Positions 1 through 8,754 of a DNA stretch of 50,431 nucleotides are shown here, in pieces (position 1 is the stretch's first letter; each line of letters starts with the position of its first letter). Source of the stretch: Cyclobacteriaceae bacterium (lineage in GTDB: Bacteria; Bacteroidota; Bacteroidia; Cytophagales; Cyclobacteriaceae). Under the pieces are notes generated by a model. The model made no database searches, had not been told where the DNA came from, and saw only the letters and a list, made by a program, of their open reading frames with translations. Where the stretch lies: assembly GCA_016786585.1 (NCBI GenBank), contig JAEUUI010000010.1, positions 1-50,431 of the forward strand. The letters are read 5' to 3'. The translations under genes were made by a program, and so were the position numbers.

Positions 1-88
<88 letters not shown>

Positions 89-310
89 AATAATCTTAAA
101 AACTAATCTCGCGATCAGCCCGGGTTGTGTTACTTACTCCGAGTCTCTCGAAGTCAAGCCACAACCCCAATAATTGTCTGCCCTGGCTATGATTCATTTT
201 TACTTATCCCCCGTAATCTTTAGACCACTCGCGTGATCCCTACAGGGGCCTTCCGAATTTCAATCGCTTCGCAGCGATTGTATCCGGGGTCCGCTATCAA
301 TTCCACATTC

Positions 311-322
311 ATTCAAAGAACG
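311..322 (-). promoter_or_regulatory. boxA-like antitermination motif in the rRNA leader
   Basis: The minus strand reads CGTTCTTTGAAT, similar to the boxA antitermination sequence (TGCTCTTTAACA type) that lies in rRNA leaders and binds NusB/NusE. The position in the leader fits; the motif is short, so this is a tentative call. Confidence 0.4.
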
Positions 323-402
323 TCTTACCAGCCGAAGCTGATAAATGAGGTTTTTCAACCTGACTTCTGAAATCCTTCCAATTTCAGCCCTTTCTTCATT
401 TT

Positions 403-440
403 GGGAGTGCAAAGGTATGTGCTAAAGGCACATTTCACAA
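403..440 (-). promoter_or_regulatory. rRNA operon promoter (Bacteroidota type)
   Basis: On the minus strand TACCTTTG (410-417) is an exact match to the Bacteroidota -7 box TAnnTTTG. TTGTG (436-440) stands 18 nt upstream as a -33 element. Transcription would begin near 403-405 and run into the 16S gene. Confidence 0.65.
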
Positions 441-497
441 GGGTAGCCAAAAAAAATTTCGTGCGTTTTGTAAGCCTGCTGATTATCAGAAACTTAA

Positions 498-1775
498 TTA
501 CTGCTGATTTCGCAAAATTGTTTGCGTTCGGTCAGGTCCGGTGGAAATAAGTGTGATTGGGACCCCTAATTGTTGTTCCAAAAAGGCCACATACTGCATT
601 AACTCGGCCGGGAGATTTTTCTCATCAATCCCCTTCAGGTTTACATTCCAGCCTTTCATTTCCTTATACACGGGCACAATTTTTTCGTGTATCAGTTCGT
701 ACGGAAGTGTTTCAGTAATGGATCCGTCCTTCAACTTGTATTGCGTACAAATCTTAATTGTCGGGAAAATGCTCAATACATCAGCCTTCATCATCAGCAA
801 CTGCGTCACGCCATTGATCATGATAGAATACTTCAGTGATGGAATATCAATCCAGCCACAACGTCTTGGCCGGCCCGTAGTAGATCCAAATTCATTACCT
901 TCCTTACGAAGTTTATCACCCTCTTCATCAAGCAATTCAGTAGGGAATGGACCGCTTCCAACCCGCGTACTGTAAGCTTTAAAAATTCCGTACACTTCGC
1001 CAATATGCCGCGGAGCAACTCCGAGGCCTGTACATGCGCCTGCTGCTACAGTGTTCGAACTTGTAACAAACGGATAGCTTCCAAAGTCAATATCAAGCAA
1101 TGAACCTTGTGCGCCCTCCGCCAAAATGGTTGAGCCGGCATTAATTTCTTTGTTGATCAAGTACTCACTGTCGACCAACTGAAATTGCCGCAGAAAATTC
1201 ACTGCATCATTAAACTGGGCTTCCAGTTCACTCCAGTTAAATTCAACCTGGTGTTTGTTCAGTATTTCAAAATGGATGTCGGTGAGTTTCTTGAACTTAT
1301 CTTTAAAATTATCAGACAAAATATCGCCTACCCGCAAGCCCTGACGACCAATCTTATCCTGGTAAGATGGACCAATACCTTTTAATGTCGAACCAATCTT
1401 CTGTTCTCCCTTTGCCTTTTCATACGCCTGATCCAACAAGCGGTGAGTAGGAACGATTAGGGTTGCTTTTTTTGATATGAACAGATTAGCCTTCACATTC
1501 AGGTTGAACTTTTGAAGACCTTCAATTTCTTTTTTGAAAACAATCGGATCAAGCACCACGCCATTGCCGATGATGTTTCTGGTTTTGTCGCGGAAAATCC
1601 CGGAAGGAATCTGATGCAATACATGTTTGATTCCATCGAACTCCAGGGTATGGCCGGCATTCGGGCCGCCCTGGAAACGTGCAACCACATCATACTTCGG
1701 AGCAAGCACGTCCACAATCTTACCCTTACCTTCGTCTCCCCACTGAAGGCCTAACAAAACGTCAACTTTACTCAT
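498..1775 (-). CDS. purA: adenylosuccinate synthetase PurA
   Basis: This cytoplasmic purine enzyme condenses IMP and aspartate, using GTP, to adenylosuccinate, the first committed step to AMP. The 425-residue length is normal for the family. The N terminus carries the GTP-binding glycine-rich loop WGDEGKGK (residues 12-19), with the catalytic aspartate at 14, and GPNAGHT with the catalytic histidine near 42. GSTLKGIGPSYQDK and the C-terminal STGPDRTQTI are also family hallmarks. The ATG start at 1775 lies two bases past the stop of the STAS gene, so it is probably co-transcribed with STAS and the Fur-like gene. Identification is secure from the motifs. Confidence 0.98.
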   Translation of the reverse strand: MSKVDVLLGLQWGDEGKGKIVDVLAPKYDVVARFQGGPNAGHTLEFDGIKHVLHQIPSGIFRDKTRNIIGNGVVLDPIVFKKEIEGLQKFNLNVKANLFISKKATLIVPTHRLLDQAYEKAKGEQKIGSTLKGIGPSYQDKIGRQGLRVGDILSDNFKDKFKKLTDIHFEILNKHQVEFNWSELEAQFNDAVNFLRQFQLVDSEYLINKEINAGSTILAEGAQGSLLDIDFGSYPFVTSSNTVAAGACTGLGVAPRHIGEVYGIFKAYSTRVGSGPFPTELLDEEGDKLRKEGNEFGSTTGRPRRCGWIDIPSLKYSIMINGVTQLLMMKADVLSIFPTIKICTQYKLKDGSITETLPYELIHEKIVPVYKEMKGWNVNLKGIDEKNLPAELMQYVAFLEQQLGVPITLISTGPDRTQTILRNQQ

Positions 1776-1777
1776 GA

Positions 1778-2116
1778 TTATTGGGCGAGGGTTAAAGCCT
1801 CTTCTTCTGTTTTAGCAACCTGAAAAATAGCATTCAATTTGGTGATCACCAGCAACTTCTGAACACTCTCAGAAGGATTGAGCAGGAATACTTCCCCTCC
1901 TTTATTTCTGAACTTTGTGAGAATGGTAATCAGCACTCCAATTCCGCTACTGTTGATATAGCGCAATTTCGAAATATCGATAACGCACTTCAACACCTTT
2001 TCCTGAATCGCATCGGTAGCTTTCGCCAATAAGGTGGTGCCATCGTTTTCTCCAATCAGGTCGCCTTCCAACCGGATGATCAGGACTTCTTTTTTTATTT
2101 CTGAATTGAATTTCAT
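1778..2116 (-). CDS. STAS-domain protein, anti-sigma factor antagonist-like
   Basis: A 112-residue single STAS domain of the SpoIIAA/RsbV type. The signature INSSGIGVL at residues 55-63 holds two serines (56, 57), one of which would be the switch residue phosphorylated by a partner kinase in characterised family members. Such proteins free sigma factors or other partners by binding an anti-sigma kinase; no such kinase is encoded nearby, so the partner is unknown. The gene is sandwiched between a Fur-family gene (27-nt gap) and purA (2-nt gap), suggesting a shared transcript. The domain call is firm, the pathway is not. Confidence 0.85.
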   Translation of the reverse strand: MKFNSEIKKEVLIIRLEGDLIGENDGTTLLAKATDAIQEKVLKCVIDISKLRYINSSGIGVLITILTKFRNKGGEVFLLNPSESVQKLLVITKLNAIFQVAKTEEEALTLAQ

Positions 2117-2143
2117 GCTGCTTGAATTAAAATTACCATGGAA

Positions 2144-2620
2144 TCAGGCCACGTGGTTGAGCTTTTTGTTCTCGCAATCCGCTTTCGCGCACGATGCGTA
2201 CAAGATCAACGAATGATGAATCACGTTAAATTGTAAAATCTCTCCAGCCGTTTTTTGTATGCTGTGAATCCTCGGATCGCAAAATTCGATCACTTTATGG
2301 CAATCGGTACAAATCAAATGATCGTGCTGCTTGTTGCCGTGCGATTTTTCGTATTGTGCGAGATTCTTGCCGAACTGATGCTTACTGACCAGGGCGCACT
2401 CCACCAGCAAATCGAGCGTATTATAAACGGTCGCCCGGCTTACCATGTAGTTCTTGTTTTTCATGCTGATGTAGAGTTGCTCCACATCAAAATGGCCTTC
2501 GCGGCTGTAAATTTCCTCCAGAATGGCATACCGCTCCGGAGTTTTCCGTAACTCCTTGTTTTCGAGATAGGCGGTAAAAATGCGCCTTACTTCTTCGTAA
2601 ACTTTAGGGTTTAGTGCCAT
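2144..2620 (-). CDS. Fur-family metal-dependent transcriptional regulator
   Basis: A 158-residue Fur-superfamily repressor. The N-terminal winged helix includes the ...[24 protein letters not shown] stretch (residues ~32-53) and a recognition region containing [12 protein letters not shown]. The C-terminal dimerisation and metal-binding half has [15 protein letters not shown], with the family's His-x-His and Cys-x-x-Cys elements, and a second cysteine pair (CAKADC) near the end that could hold structural zinc. It could be Fur, Zur or PerR; the sequence alone does not decide. It heads a probable operon with the STAS gene and purA. A TAnnTTTG box lies just upstream. Confidence 0.9.
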   Translation of the reverse strand: MALNPKVYEEVRRIFTAYLENKELRKTPERYAILEEIYSREGHFDVEQLYISMKNKNYMVSRATVYNTLDLLVECALVSKHQFGKNLAQYEKSHGNKQHDHLICTDCHKVIEFCDPRIHSIQKTAGEILQFNVIHHSLILYASCAKADCENKKLNHVA

Positions 2621-2633
2621 CGTGGTTAAAGGG

Positions 2634-2665
2634 CAAAGATAGAGTAAGGATTGATCAGGATTAAA
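2634..2665 (-). promoter_or_regulatory. promoter for the fur-like/STAS/purA operon
   Basis: The minus strand has TATCTTTG at 2634-2641, an exact TAnnTTTG -7 box. TTTAA (2661-2665) lies 19 nt further upstream and resembles the -33 TTTG element. The start codon at 2620 would leave only a very short leader. Confidence 0.5.
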
Positions 2666-2707
2666 GGTTTTGGTGGATTTTTGTACCCGCCATAATTCCC
2701 GAAAATC

Positions 2708-4924
2708 TTACTCTTTTGAATCGAAGCGATTCACTTTTACGATTCCTTCAACCTGAGAAAGTTTCTGAATAAGCTGTTCGAGATGACGCGTATCGTTAAC
2801 GTAAAGCATGATCTCGCCTTCGAAAATACCCGAATCGGTATGAATCGACATTGAGCTCATGTTTACTTTCAGCTCTTCCGAAATTATGCGCGAGATGTCG
2901 TTGATCAAGCCAACGCGGTCAGTACCCTTGATCTTCACACCAGTGAGAAACGCAACTTCGTGCTGAGACGTCCACTTGGCTTTTACCACGCGATTACCAT
3001 GATTGGATAACAGTTCAGCTGAGTTCGGACAGTTTGTGCGGTGAATTTTGATGCCTTCATTAACAGTAACAAACCCAAACACATCATCACCTGGAATTGG
3101 CGTACAGCATTTGGCAAGCTTGTACTCAACCACATCCATGTCTTCACCAATCAAAAGAATATCATCGTAGCGGCCTTTAACCTTTTTAATCTCCTGCTCG
3201 ATGACTTTGGGATCAGAAACTTCAACTCCGGGCTTTGTTTTGAGCGCTGTTGCTGGCTTGTATTCCTGAAAGCGCTTGATATCCGTAGGATTGATGAAAC
3301 CTTTACCTACCCGATAATACAAGTCGATGTGTGTGGGTGCGCTAAAGAATTCACGAAGCTGCTCGAGTACAGTTTGAGTCGGTTCGATCTTCATCTGCTT
3401 AAGCTTTCGCAGGATGATCTCCTTACCATCTTCAGCAGCTTTCTTTTTTTCTTCTTTTAATGCATCCTTGATTCTGCCTTTCGCTTTTGATGTGACAACG
3501 AAGCGAAGCCAGTCTTCATGCGGCTTTTGTTTTGAGGATGTAAGGATCTCAATCTGGTCACCGTTCTTCAAAACATAATTGATCGGGACAAGCTTGGTAT
3601 TCACTTTAGCTCCGATGCATTTCGAACCCACTTGTGTGTGAATGTCGAACGCGAAGTCGAGTGCAGTTGCTCCGTGCGGAAGCGTTTTCAGTTCTCCTTT
3701 CGGAGTAAACACAAACACCTCTTCACTAAAAAGATTTCCACGGAAGTCATCCACGAAGTCTAGCGCAGAGTGATCGTTTTGCTCGAGGGTGTCGCGAACT
3801 TTTGCCAGCCACTTTTCGAGGTTCGATTCGTGCGAAGAAGCGCTTTCCTTGTATTTCCAGTGAGCAGCGTAACCTTTTTCGGCAATTTCATCCATACGTC
3901 TCGTACGGATCTGAACCTCAACCCATTGGCCATTTTTGGCCATTACGGTAGTATGCAAGGATTCATAGCCATTCGCGCGCGGTGTGCTGATCCAGTCACG
4001 AAGTCGGTCGGGATTCGGAGTATAAAAATCCGTTACAATGGAATACACTTGCCAGCAAACTGATTTTTCCAGTTCCAGTGGTGTGTCCAGAATGATGCGG
4101 ATCGCAAACAAATCGTAAACTTCTTCAAACGGAATATTCTGCTTGCGCATTTTATTCCAGATCGAGTTAACCGATTTCGGGCGGCCTTTTATTTCATACT
4201 CAAGACCAAGCTCATCCAACTCTTCAATGATCGGCTGTGTGAATTGCTTGATGAATTTATTACGGCTCGCGCGGGTCTCGTCAATGTTGCGTAAGATCGA
4301 ATCGTATGCCTGACGATCCGTAAACCTCAGGTACAAATCTTCGAGCTCACTCTTAATTGCATTCAAGCCGAGACGGTGTGCGAGTGGCGCGTAGAGATAA
4401 ATCGTTTCAGAGGAAACCTTTAACTGCTTGTTACGCGGCATGCTGTCGAGTGTGCGCATGTTGTGCAATCGGTCAGCCAGCTTGATGAGAATTACGCGGA
4501 CATCATCCGACAAGGTGAACAACATCTTCCGGAAGTTCTCCGCCTGCTGTGATGTTCCATGCTCGAAAACGCCCCGGATTTTCGTCAGTCCGTCAACAAT
4601 GGAGGCAACTTTCTTTCCGAACATCTTTTCGATGTTGCCAAGCTCCATGTCGGTGTCTTCCACGACATCGTGCAACAGGGCAGCAATGATAGAGGTTGTT
4701 CCAAGGCCAATTTCTTCCACGCAAATCTGGGCAACAGCCAGCGGATGGAAAATGTAGGGCTCACCGGATTTTCTGCGCATATCTTTATGCGCTTCCAGCG
4801 AAAGCGTAAATGCCTTTTTGATCAACCGTGCATCACCATCTTTCAGAATCGGCTTTGCCTTCCGCAATAACTTCCGGTAGCGGCTGATGATTTCCCGTTT
4901 CTCCTGCTCAATATCGATTACCAT
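2708..4924 (-). CDS. spoT: bifunctional (p)ppGpp synthetase/hydrolase (Rel/SpoT)
   Basis: A 738-residue long RSH protein controlling the stringent-response alarmone. Domains in order: a hydrolase HD domain (about 35-200) with an intact HD pair in AALLHDVVEDTD (H85-D86); a synthetase domain (about 230-370) with FAIRIILDT, ANGYESLHTTV and VEVQIRTRRMDEIAEKGYA; a TGS domain beginning EEVFVFTPKGELKTLP; a zinc-finger-like conserved region with LAKCCTPIPGDDVFGF; and a C-terminal ACT domain. Since both HD and synthetase motifs are intact, hydrolysis and synthesis are both predicted. It stands alone between the fur-like operon and tRNA-Leu. Confidence 0.95.
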   Translation of the reverse strand: MVIDIEQEKREIISRYRKLLRKAKPILKDGDARLIKKAFTLSLEAHKDMRRKSGEPYIFHPLAVAQICVEEIGLGTTSIIAALLHDVVEDTDMELGNIEKMFGKKVASIVDGLTKIRGVFEHGTSQQAENFRKMLFTLSDDVRVILIKLADRLHNMRTLDSMPRNKQLKVSSETIYLYAPLAHRLGLNAIKSELEDLYLRFTDRQAYDSILRNIDETRASRNKFIKQFTQPIIEELDELGLEYEIKGRPKSVNSIWNKMRKQNIPFEEVYDLFAIRIILDTPLELEKSVCWQVYSIVTDFYTPNPDRLRDWISTPRANGYESLHTTVMAKNGQWVEVQIRTRRMDEIAEKGYAAHWKYKESASSHESNLEKWLAKVRDTLEQNDHSALDFVDDFRGNLFSEEVFVFTPKGELKTLPHGATALDFAFDIHTQVGSKCIGAKVNTKLVPINYVLKNGDQIEILTSSKQKPHEDWLRFVVTSKAKGRIKDALKEEKKKAAEDGKEIILRKLKQMKIEPTQTVLEQLREFFSAPTHIDLYYRVGKGFINPTDIKRFQEYKPATALKTKPGVEVSDPKVIEQEIKKVKGRYDDILLIGEDMDVVEYKLAKCCTPIPGDDVFGFVTVNEGIKIHRTNCPNSAELLSNHGNRVVKAKWTSQHEVAFLTGVKIKGTDRVGLINDISRIISEELKVNMSSMSIHTDSGIFEGEIMLYVNDTRHLEQLIQKLSQVEGIVKVNRFDSKE

Positions 4925-5045
4925 TCCTAACTATAACAAAAAGCCAGCGGCTTTAACTCCTTATATTACCACGATTAAAACGAAAAATCTTTATTTCGAA
5001 ATTCAGAATAATGGATAAATTTGCGCTCCTTTTTAGCAAATAGCG

Positions 5046-5073
5046 TTGAAATATAGCAATCCGCGCATATTTG
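5046..5073 (+). promoter_or_regulatory. possible tRNA-Leu promoter
   Basis: CATATTTG (5066-5073) is one mismatch from TAnnTTTG. TTG (5046-5048) stands 17 nt upstream as a weak -33 element. The predicted start, near 5079, is right before the mature tRNA 5' end at 5082. Confidence 0.35.
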
Positions 5074-5081
5074 ACAAAAAA

Positions 5082-5165
5082 GCGGATGTGGCGTAATGGC
5101 AGCCGCGCCAGACTTAGGATCTGGTGCCGCAAGGCGTGGGGGTTCGAGTCCCTCCATCCGCACCA
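5082..5165 (+). tRNA. tRNA-Leu (anticodon TAG)
   Basis: The acceptor stem GCGGATG (5082-5088) pairs with CATCCGC (5155-5161), followed by A and an encoded CCA end (5163-5165). The anticodon loop reads CTTAGGA, with anticodon TAG for CUA codons. A long variable arm (GGTGCCGCAAGGCGT area) and the T arm GGGGGTTCGAGTCCCTC are as expected for a class II leucine tRNA. The encoded CCA is worth noting because tRNA-Arg at 25398 now lacks the final A. Confidence 0.95.
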
Positions 5166-5169
5166 AACC

Positions 5170-5210
5170 AGAACCCTCGCTCCTACTTATCGGTGTGAGG
5201 GTTCTTGATT
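5170..5210 (+). terminator. terminator-like hairpin after tRNA-Leu
   Basis: AGAACCCTC (5170-5178) pairs perfectly with GAGGGTTCT (5197-5205), followed by TGATTT. The T-tract is weak, so read-through into the trigger factor gene 22 nt downstream is possible. Confidence 0.5.
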
Positions 5211-5231
5211 TAAACACAAAACTGAATTGCT

Positions 5232-6581
5232 TTGGAAATTACACTCGACAAAAAGAACAGTACTGAAGGTTTGATCAAAATCAAGATCGAACAGGCTGAT
5301 TATCAACCCAAATACGAAGAAAAAATCCGCGATTATTCCCGCAAGGCGAACATCAAGGGATTCCGTGCAGGTAAGGTACCTTCCGGTGTAATCAAAAAAA
5401 TGTTCGGGAAATCTATCCTGGTGGAAGAAATCAATCACATGCTTTCCCACAAGCTTACTGATTACATCAAGGACAACAATCTTCGTATTATCGGGGAGCC
5501 GCTTCCTAACCGCGAAAAAGCTGATACCATTAACTGGGATAGTCAAACAAACTTCGAATTCGAGTACCACATCGGCATTGCAGAAGATTTCAAATATGAT
5601 CTTTCAAGCAAGGTTAAGGTTAAATCTTACCCGATTGAAGTTGATGAAAAGGTGATCGATGAAACCATTTCCGATCTTACCAAACGCTTCGGCAAAGCCG
5701 ACTATCCGGAAGTAAGCGAGGCGACTGATAACCTTTTTGGCCAACTGGCTCCTGCGGAAGAAGGCGGTTTCAAAAACGAAACTGCGGTTATTGATATCAC
5801 CAAGGTGACCAAGAAAGAGCAGAGCAAATTAGTTGGGTTAAAGAAAGGTGAAGAAGTTTCTTTCGAGATCAGCAAAATTTTCGATAAGGATTCAGATGTA
5901 GCAACGTTGCTGGACGTTTCCGAAGATGTTGCCAAGAAGGCGAAAGGAAAGTACACTCTTAAGATTGAAAACATCAGTCGTGTTGAACCGGCTGCTATCA
6001 ACCAGGAATTGTTTGACCGAGTGTTTGGCAAAGATTCCGTTGCAGATGAAGCCGCGTTCCGCGCAAAGGTGAAGGAAACGATCAGCCAGAATTATAAGCG
6101 CGAGACCGATTATTTCCTCGATCACAACATCGAAGATCATTACATCAAGAATACGAAGGTAAACCTGCCTGAAGGTTTCTTAAAGAACTGGCTGAAGGCA
6201 ACTGGCGAAGGAAAAGTTACCGATGAGGTGCTGGCGAATGAATTTGATGCCTACACCCGTACCCTGAAGTGGGATCTGATCAAGAATAAGATTGCTGAGG
6301 ATGCTAAAATTTCGGTTGAAACGGATGAGGTAAAAGCCCGCGCGAAAGAAGTTATTCTGTCACAGTTTGGCGGAGCGGCTTTCGCGGAACAGCTTGGCGA
6401 CCGCCTGGATGCGATCACCGACAACTATTTATCCCATGAAAATGGGCAGAATTTTATGCGGTTATACAACCAGCTTCGTAACGATAAGATTATGAACCAC
6501 ATCCGCCAGAATATTACAATCGATGACAAGGTGGTGTCGGTTGACGAGTTTAAGAAAATCGTTCAGGAGCACACGCACTAG
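5232..6581 (+). CDS. tig: trigger factor, ribosome-associated chaperone
   Basis: The 449-residue product aligns by eye with Bacteroidota trigger factor. The N-terminal ribosome-binding domain contains IKGFRAGKVPSGVIKKMFG (about residues 43-61), the conserved GFRxGKxP signature that docks at the ribosomal tunnel exit. Then come a divergent FKBP-like middle domain and an alpha-helical C-terminal substrate-binding domain. The start used is TTG at 5232, because the product begins at the family's usual position (MEITLDKK) and no in-frame ATG is suitable. A strong terminator follows the stop. Location upstream of clpP and clpX is the classic tig-clpP-clpX order. Confidence 0.95.
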   Translation: MEITLDKKNSTEGLIKIKIEQADYQPKYEEKIRDYSRKANIKGFRAGKVPSGVIKKMFGKSILVEEINHMLSHKLTDYIKDNNLRIIGEPLPNREKADTINWDSQTNFEFEYHIGIAEDFKYDLSSKVKVKSYPIEVDEKVIDETISDLTKRFGKADYPEVSEATDNLFGQLAPAEEGGFKNETAVIDITKVTKKEQSKLVGLKKGEEVSFEISKIFDKDSDVATLLDVSEDVAKKAKGKYTLKIENISRVEPAAINQELFDRVFGKDSVADEAAFRAKVKETISQNYKRETDYFLDHNIEDHYIKNTKVNLPEGFLKNWLKATGEGKVTDEVLANEFDAYTRTLKWDLIKNKIAEDAKISVETDEVKARAKEVILSQFGGAAFAEQLGDRLDAITDNYLSHENGQNFMRLYNQLRNDKIMNHIRQNITIDDKVVSVDEFKKIVQEHTH

Positions 6582-6613
6582 CCTCTACAATAATTATGGC
6601 CATTCGGCCGACT

Positions 6614-6643
6614 ATGGTTTTACCGGGCGGTAAAACCATTTTT
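6614..6643 (+). terminator. rho-independent terminator after tig
   Basis: ATGGTTTTACC (6614-6624) and GGTAAAACCAT (6629-6639) form a perfect 11-bp stem with a GGGC loop, followed by a run of T. It separates tig from clpP. Confidence 0.9.
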
Positions 6644-6729
6644 ATTTAAAAAAGGTTATAGTGGGGGTTTACAGGAATTTACTAACCTTGTATATCCGAA
6701 ATCATCGAAAAAACGCAGAAATAAATACT

Positions 6730-7425
6730 ATGAACCACAACAACGAATTCAGAAAATACGCTGTCCATCACCTCGGCATGAGTGGAAACGCACTTGACGA
6801 CTACTCCCGGAAGATGGGCCAGTACTCTGGCAATGTGACAGGTATGACCCCCAATATCGTAGAGGAGCGCCAGATGCGCGCTACGGTCCTTGACGTATTC
6901 TCACGCCTGATGGCAGACCGCATTATTTTCTTCGGCACAGCGGTTGACGACTATGTGGCTAACGTTATTACCGCACAGCTTTTATTCCTCGAATCAGCTG
7001 ATCCGAAGAAAGATATTATCATGTATGTTAACAGCCCGGGCGGTTCGGTATATGCCGGCCTCGGAATTTATGATACCATGCAATACGTGAGTCCGGATGT
7101 GGCTACTATCTGTACAGGAATGGCAGCATCCATGGGTGCGGTGTTACTGGCAGCCGGAACGGCCAAGAAGAGATCAGCATTGCCGCATGCACGTGTTATG
7201 ATTCACCAGCCATCTGCCGGCATGCAGGGAACGTCAGCTGATATGGAAATCAGTTTGAAGCAGACTATCGAGCTTAGAAAAGATTTATATACAATTCTGG
7301 CGAAACACTCAGGTCAGACATACGAAAAGATTGATAAAGACTCTGATCGCGACTACTGGATGCGCGCAGCAGAAGCAAAAGCTTACGGTCTGATTGACGA
7401 GGTTTTGGAACGGAATAAGAAGTAA
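6730..7425 (+). CDS. clpP: ATP-dependent Clp protease proteolytic subunit ClpP
   Basis: Serine peptidase subunit (231 residues from the ATG at 6730) that forms the barrel used by ClpX. The catalytic triad is visible: Ser134 in GMAASMGAVL, His159 in RVMIHQP and Asp208 in DSDRDYW. The oligomer/active-site strand MYVNSPGGSVYAG is also intact. An in-frame GTG at 6661 would add 23 residues unlike the family, and a near-match promoter box (TAACCTTG, 6683-6690) lies between the two, so the ATG is preferred. It acts with clpX, 70 bp downstream, in regulated protein degradation. Confidence 0.95.
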   Translation: MNHNNEFRKYAVHHLGMSGNALDDYSRKMGQYSGNVTGMTPNIVEERQMRATVLDVFSRLMADRIIFFGTAVDDYVANVITAQLLFLESADPKKDIIMYVNSPGGSVYAGLGIYDTMQYVSPDVATICTGMAASMGAVLLAAGTAKKRSALPHARVMIHQPSAGMQGTSADMEISLKQTIELRKDLYTILAKHSGQTYEKIDKDSDRDYWMRAAEAKAYGLIDEVLERNKK

Positions 7426-7433
7426 TTAATTGG

Positions 7434-7441
7434 TATATTTG
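7434..7441 (+). promoter_or_regulatory. -7 promoter box upstream of clpX
   Basis: TATATTTG exactly matches the Bacteroidota -7 consensus TAnnTTTG and lies 55 bp before the clpX ATG. No good -33 element is at standard spacing. It suggests clpX can be transcribed separately from clpP. Confidence 0.45.
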
Positions 7442-7495
7442 TATCTAACTCCGTGCAATTCAGAGCATTGGAGTTAGATCAAATCAGCGGGAAGT

Positions 7496-8728
7496 ATGGC
7501 AGAAGTAACGTGTTCGTTTTGCGGAAGAAATAAGAAAGATGTTGACCTGATGATCTCGGGGATTCACGCGCACATTTGTGATAAGTGCGTCACCCAGGCT
7601 ACGCAGATCTTATCGGAAGAGAAGAAGAGCAAAACCGAAGCTGGCCTTACTCCGAATTTCAAGCTGATTAAACCGCGGGAGATCAAGAAATTCCTGGATG
7701 AATATGTGATCGGACAGGATGAGGCGAAGAAAGTGATGGCCGTGGCTGTTTACAACCACTACAAGCGGTTGATGCAACGCAAGCTTGATTCGGATATCAC
7801 GATTGAAAAATCAAACATTATCATGGTCGGTGAAACCGGAACCGGTAAAACATACCTGGCCCGTACACTTGCCAAAATGCTTCAGGTTCCGTTTTGCATT
7901 GCTGATGCTACCGTTCTTACGGAAGCAGGGTATGTCGGTGAAGATGTTGAGAGCATTTTAACCCGTCTTCTTCAGGCAGCAGACTACAACGTTGAGTCTG
8001 CAGAACGCGGTATTGTTTACATTGACGAGATCGATAAAATTGCACGCAAGTCTGACAATCCTTCTATTACGCGTGACGTGAGCGGTGAAGGTGTTCAACA
8101 AGCATTGCTTAAACTACTGGAAGGAACGGCCGTAAACGTTCCGCCTCAAGGTGGGCGGAAGCACCCGGATCAGAAAATGATCACGGTGAACACCGAGAAC
8201 ATTCTGTTTATTTGCGGGGGAGCCTTTGAGGGCCTGTCGAGAATAATCGGCAATCGCCTGAATACAAGACCGTTAGGGTTTGCTTCATCGTCAGGACTGC
8301 ACCCGTCCGATTTTGAAAAAGAAAATCTGATTCAATTTGTTACAGCGTTAGATCTGAAGACATTCGGATTAATCCCTGAATTAATCGGCCGCTTGCCGGT
8401 GGTTTCATTCCTGAACCCGCTCGATAAAACTGCGCTGAAGAAAATTTTGGTTGAACCCAAGAACGCGCTGACCAAGCAATACAAGAAACTTTTTGAGATT
8501 GAAGAAATTCAACTGGAGTTTAAAGAAGGCGCATTAGACTTTATTGTAGAGAAGGCAATTGAATTCAAGCTTGGAGCACGTGGTCTGCGCGGAATTTGCG
8601 AGGCGATCATTAACGATGCTATGTTCGACCTTCCTTCAGAAAAAGACGTTGACCGTTTGGTGATTACACGGGCGTACGCAGAAGAGAAATTCAATCGCTC
8701 GCAGTACAGCAAACTGAAAGTTGCATAG
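7496..8728 (+). CDS. clpX: ATP-dependent Clp protease ATP-binding subunit ClpX
   Basis: A 410-residue AAA+ unfoldase that feeds substrates to ClpP. The N-terminal zinc-binding domain has four cysteines (C6, C9, C28, C31). The AAA+ module contains Walker A GETGTGKT (112-119), the GYVG pore loop (145-148) and Walker [11 protein letters not shown] (about 173-182). Sensor and C-terminal D2 regions ([19 protein letters not shown]) are present. Length and motifs are those of ClpX rather than HslU. It follows clpP on the same strand and converges with lpxB. Confidence 0.97.
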   Translation: MAEVTCSFCGRNKKDVDLMISGIHAHICDKCVTQATQILSEEKKSKTEAGLTPNFKLIKPREIKKFLDEYVIGQDEAKKVMAVAVYNHYKRLMQRKLDSDITIEKSNIIMVGETGTGKTYLARTLAKMLQVPFCIADATVLTEAGYVGEDVESILTRLLQAADYNVESAERGIVYIDEIDKIARKSDNPSITRDVSGEGVQQALLKLLEGTAVNVPPQGGRKHPDQKMITVNTENILFICGGAFEGLSRIIGNRLNTRPLGFASSSGLHPSDFEKENLIQFVTALDLKTFGLIPELIGRLPVVSFLNPLDKTALKKILVEPKNALTKQYKKLFEIEEIQLEFKEGALDFIVEKAIEFKLGARGLRGICEAIINDAMFDLPSEKDVDRLVITRAYAEEKFNRSQYSKLKVA

Positions 8729-8754
8729 GAGCTCACGACAAGTAATCTTAACTC

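Larger units (their letters stand above)
89..497 (-). other. rRNA operon leader and upstream region, no protein gene
   Basis: This stretch between the 16S rRNA and purA holds no convincing gene. From the promoter at about 403-440 the minus-strand transcript would have a leader of roughly 310 nt. It contains a perfect 8-bp hairpin at 261-280 (CAATCGCT, loop TCGC, AGCGATTG) and a boxA-like motif at 311-322. The purA stop codon lies at 498, so purA transcription runs towards the rRNA promoter region. Confidence 0.7.

Noticed and set aside
4975-5217. Minus-strand 80-codon frame over tRNA-Leu
   Set aside because: It reads antisense through the tRNA and its neighbours and has no family resemblance.
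6661-6729. Longer clpP starting at GTG 6661
   Set aside because: The extra 23 residues are not ClpP-like and the likely promoter box lies inside this stretch.
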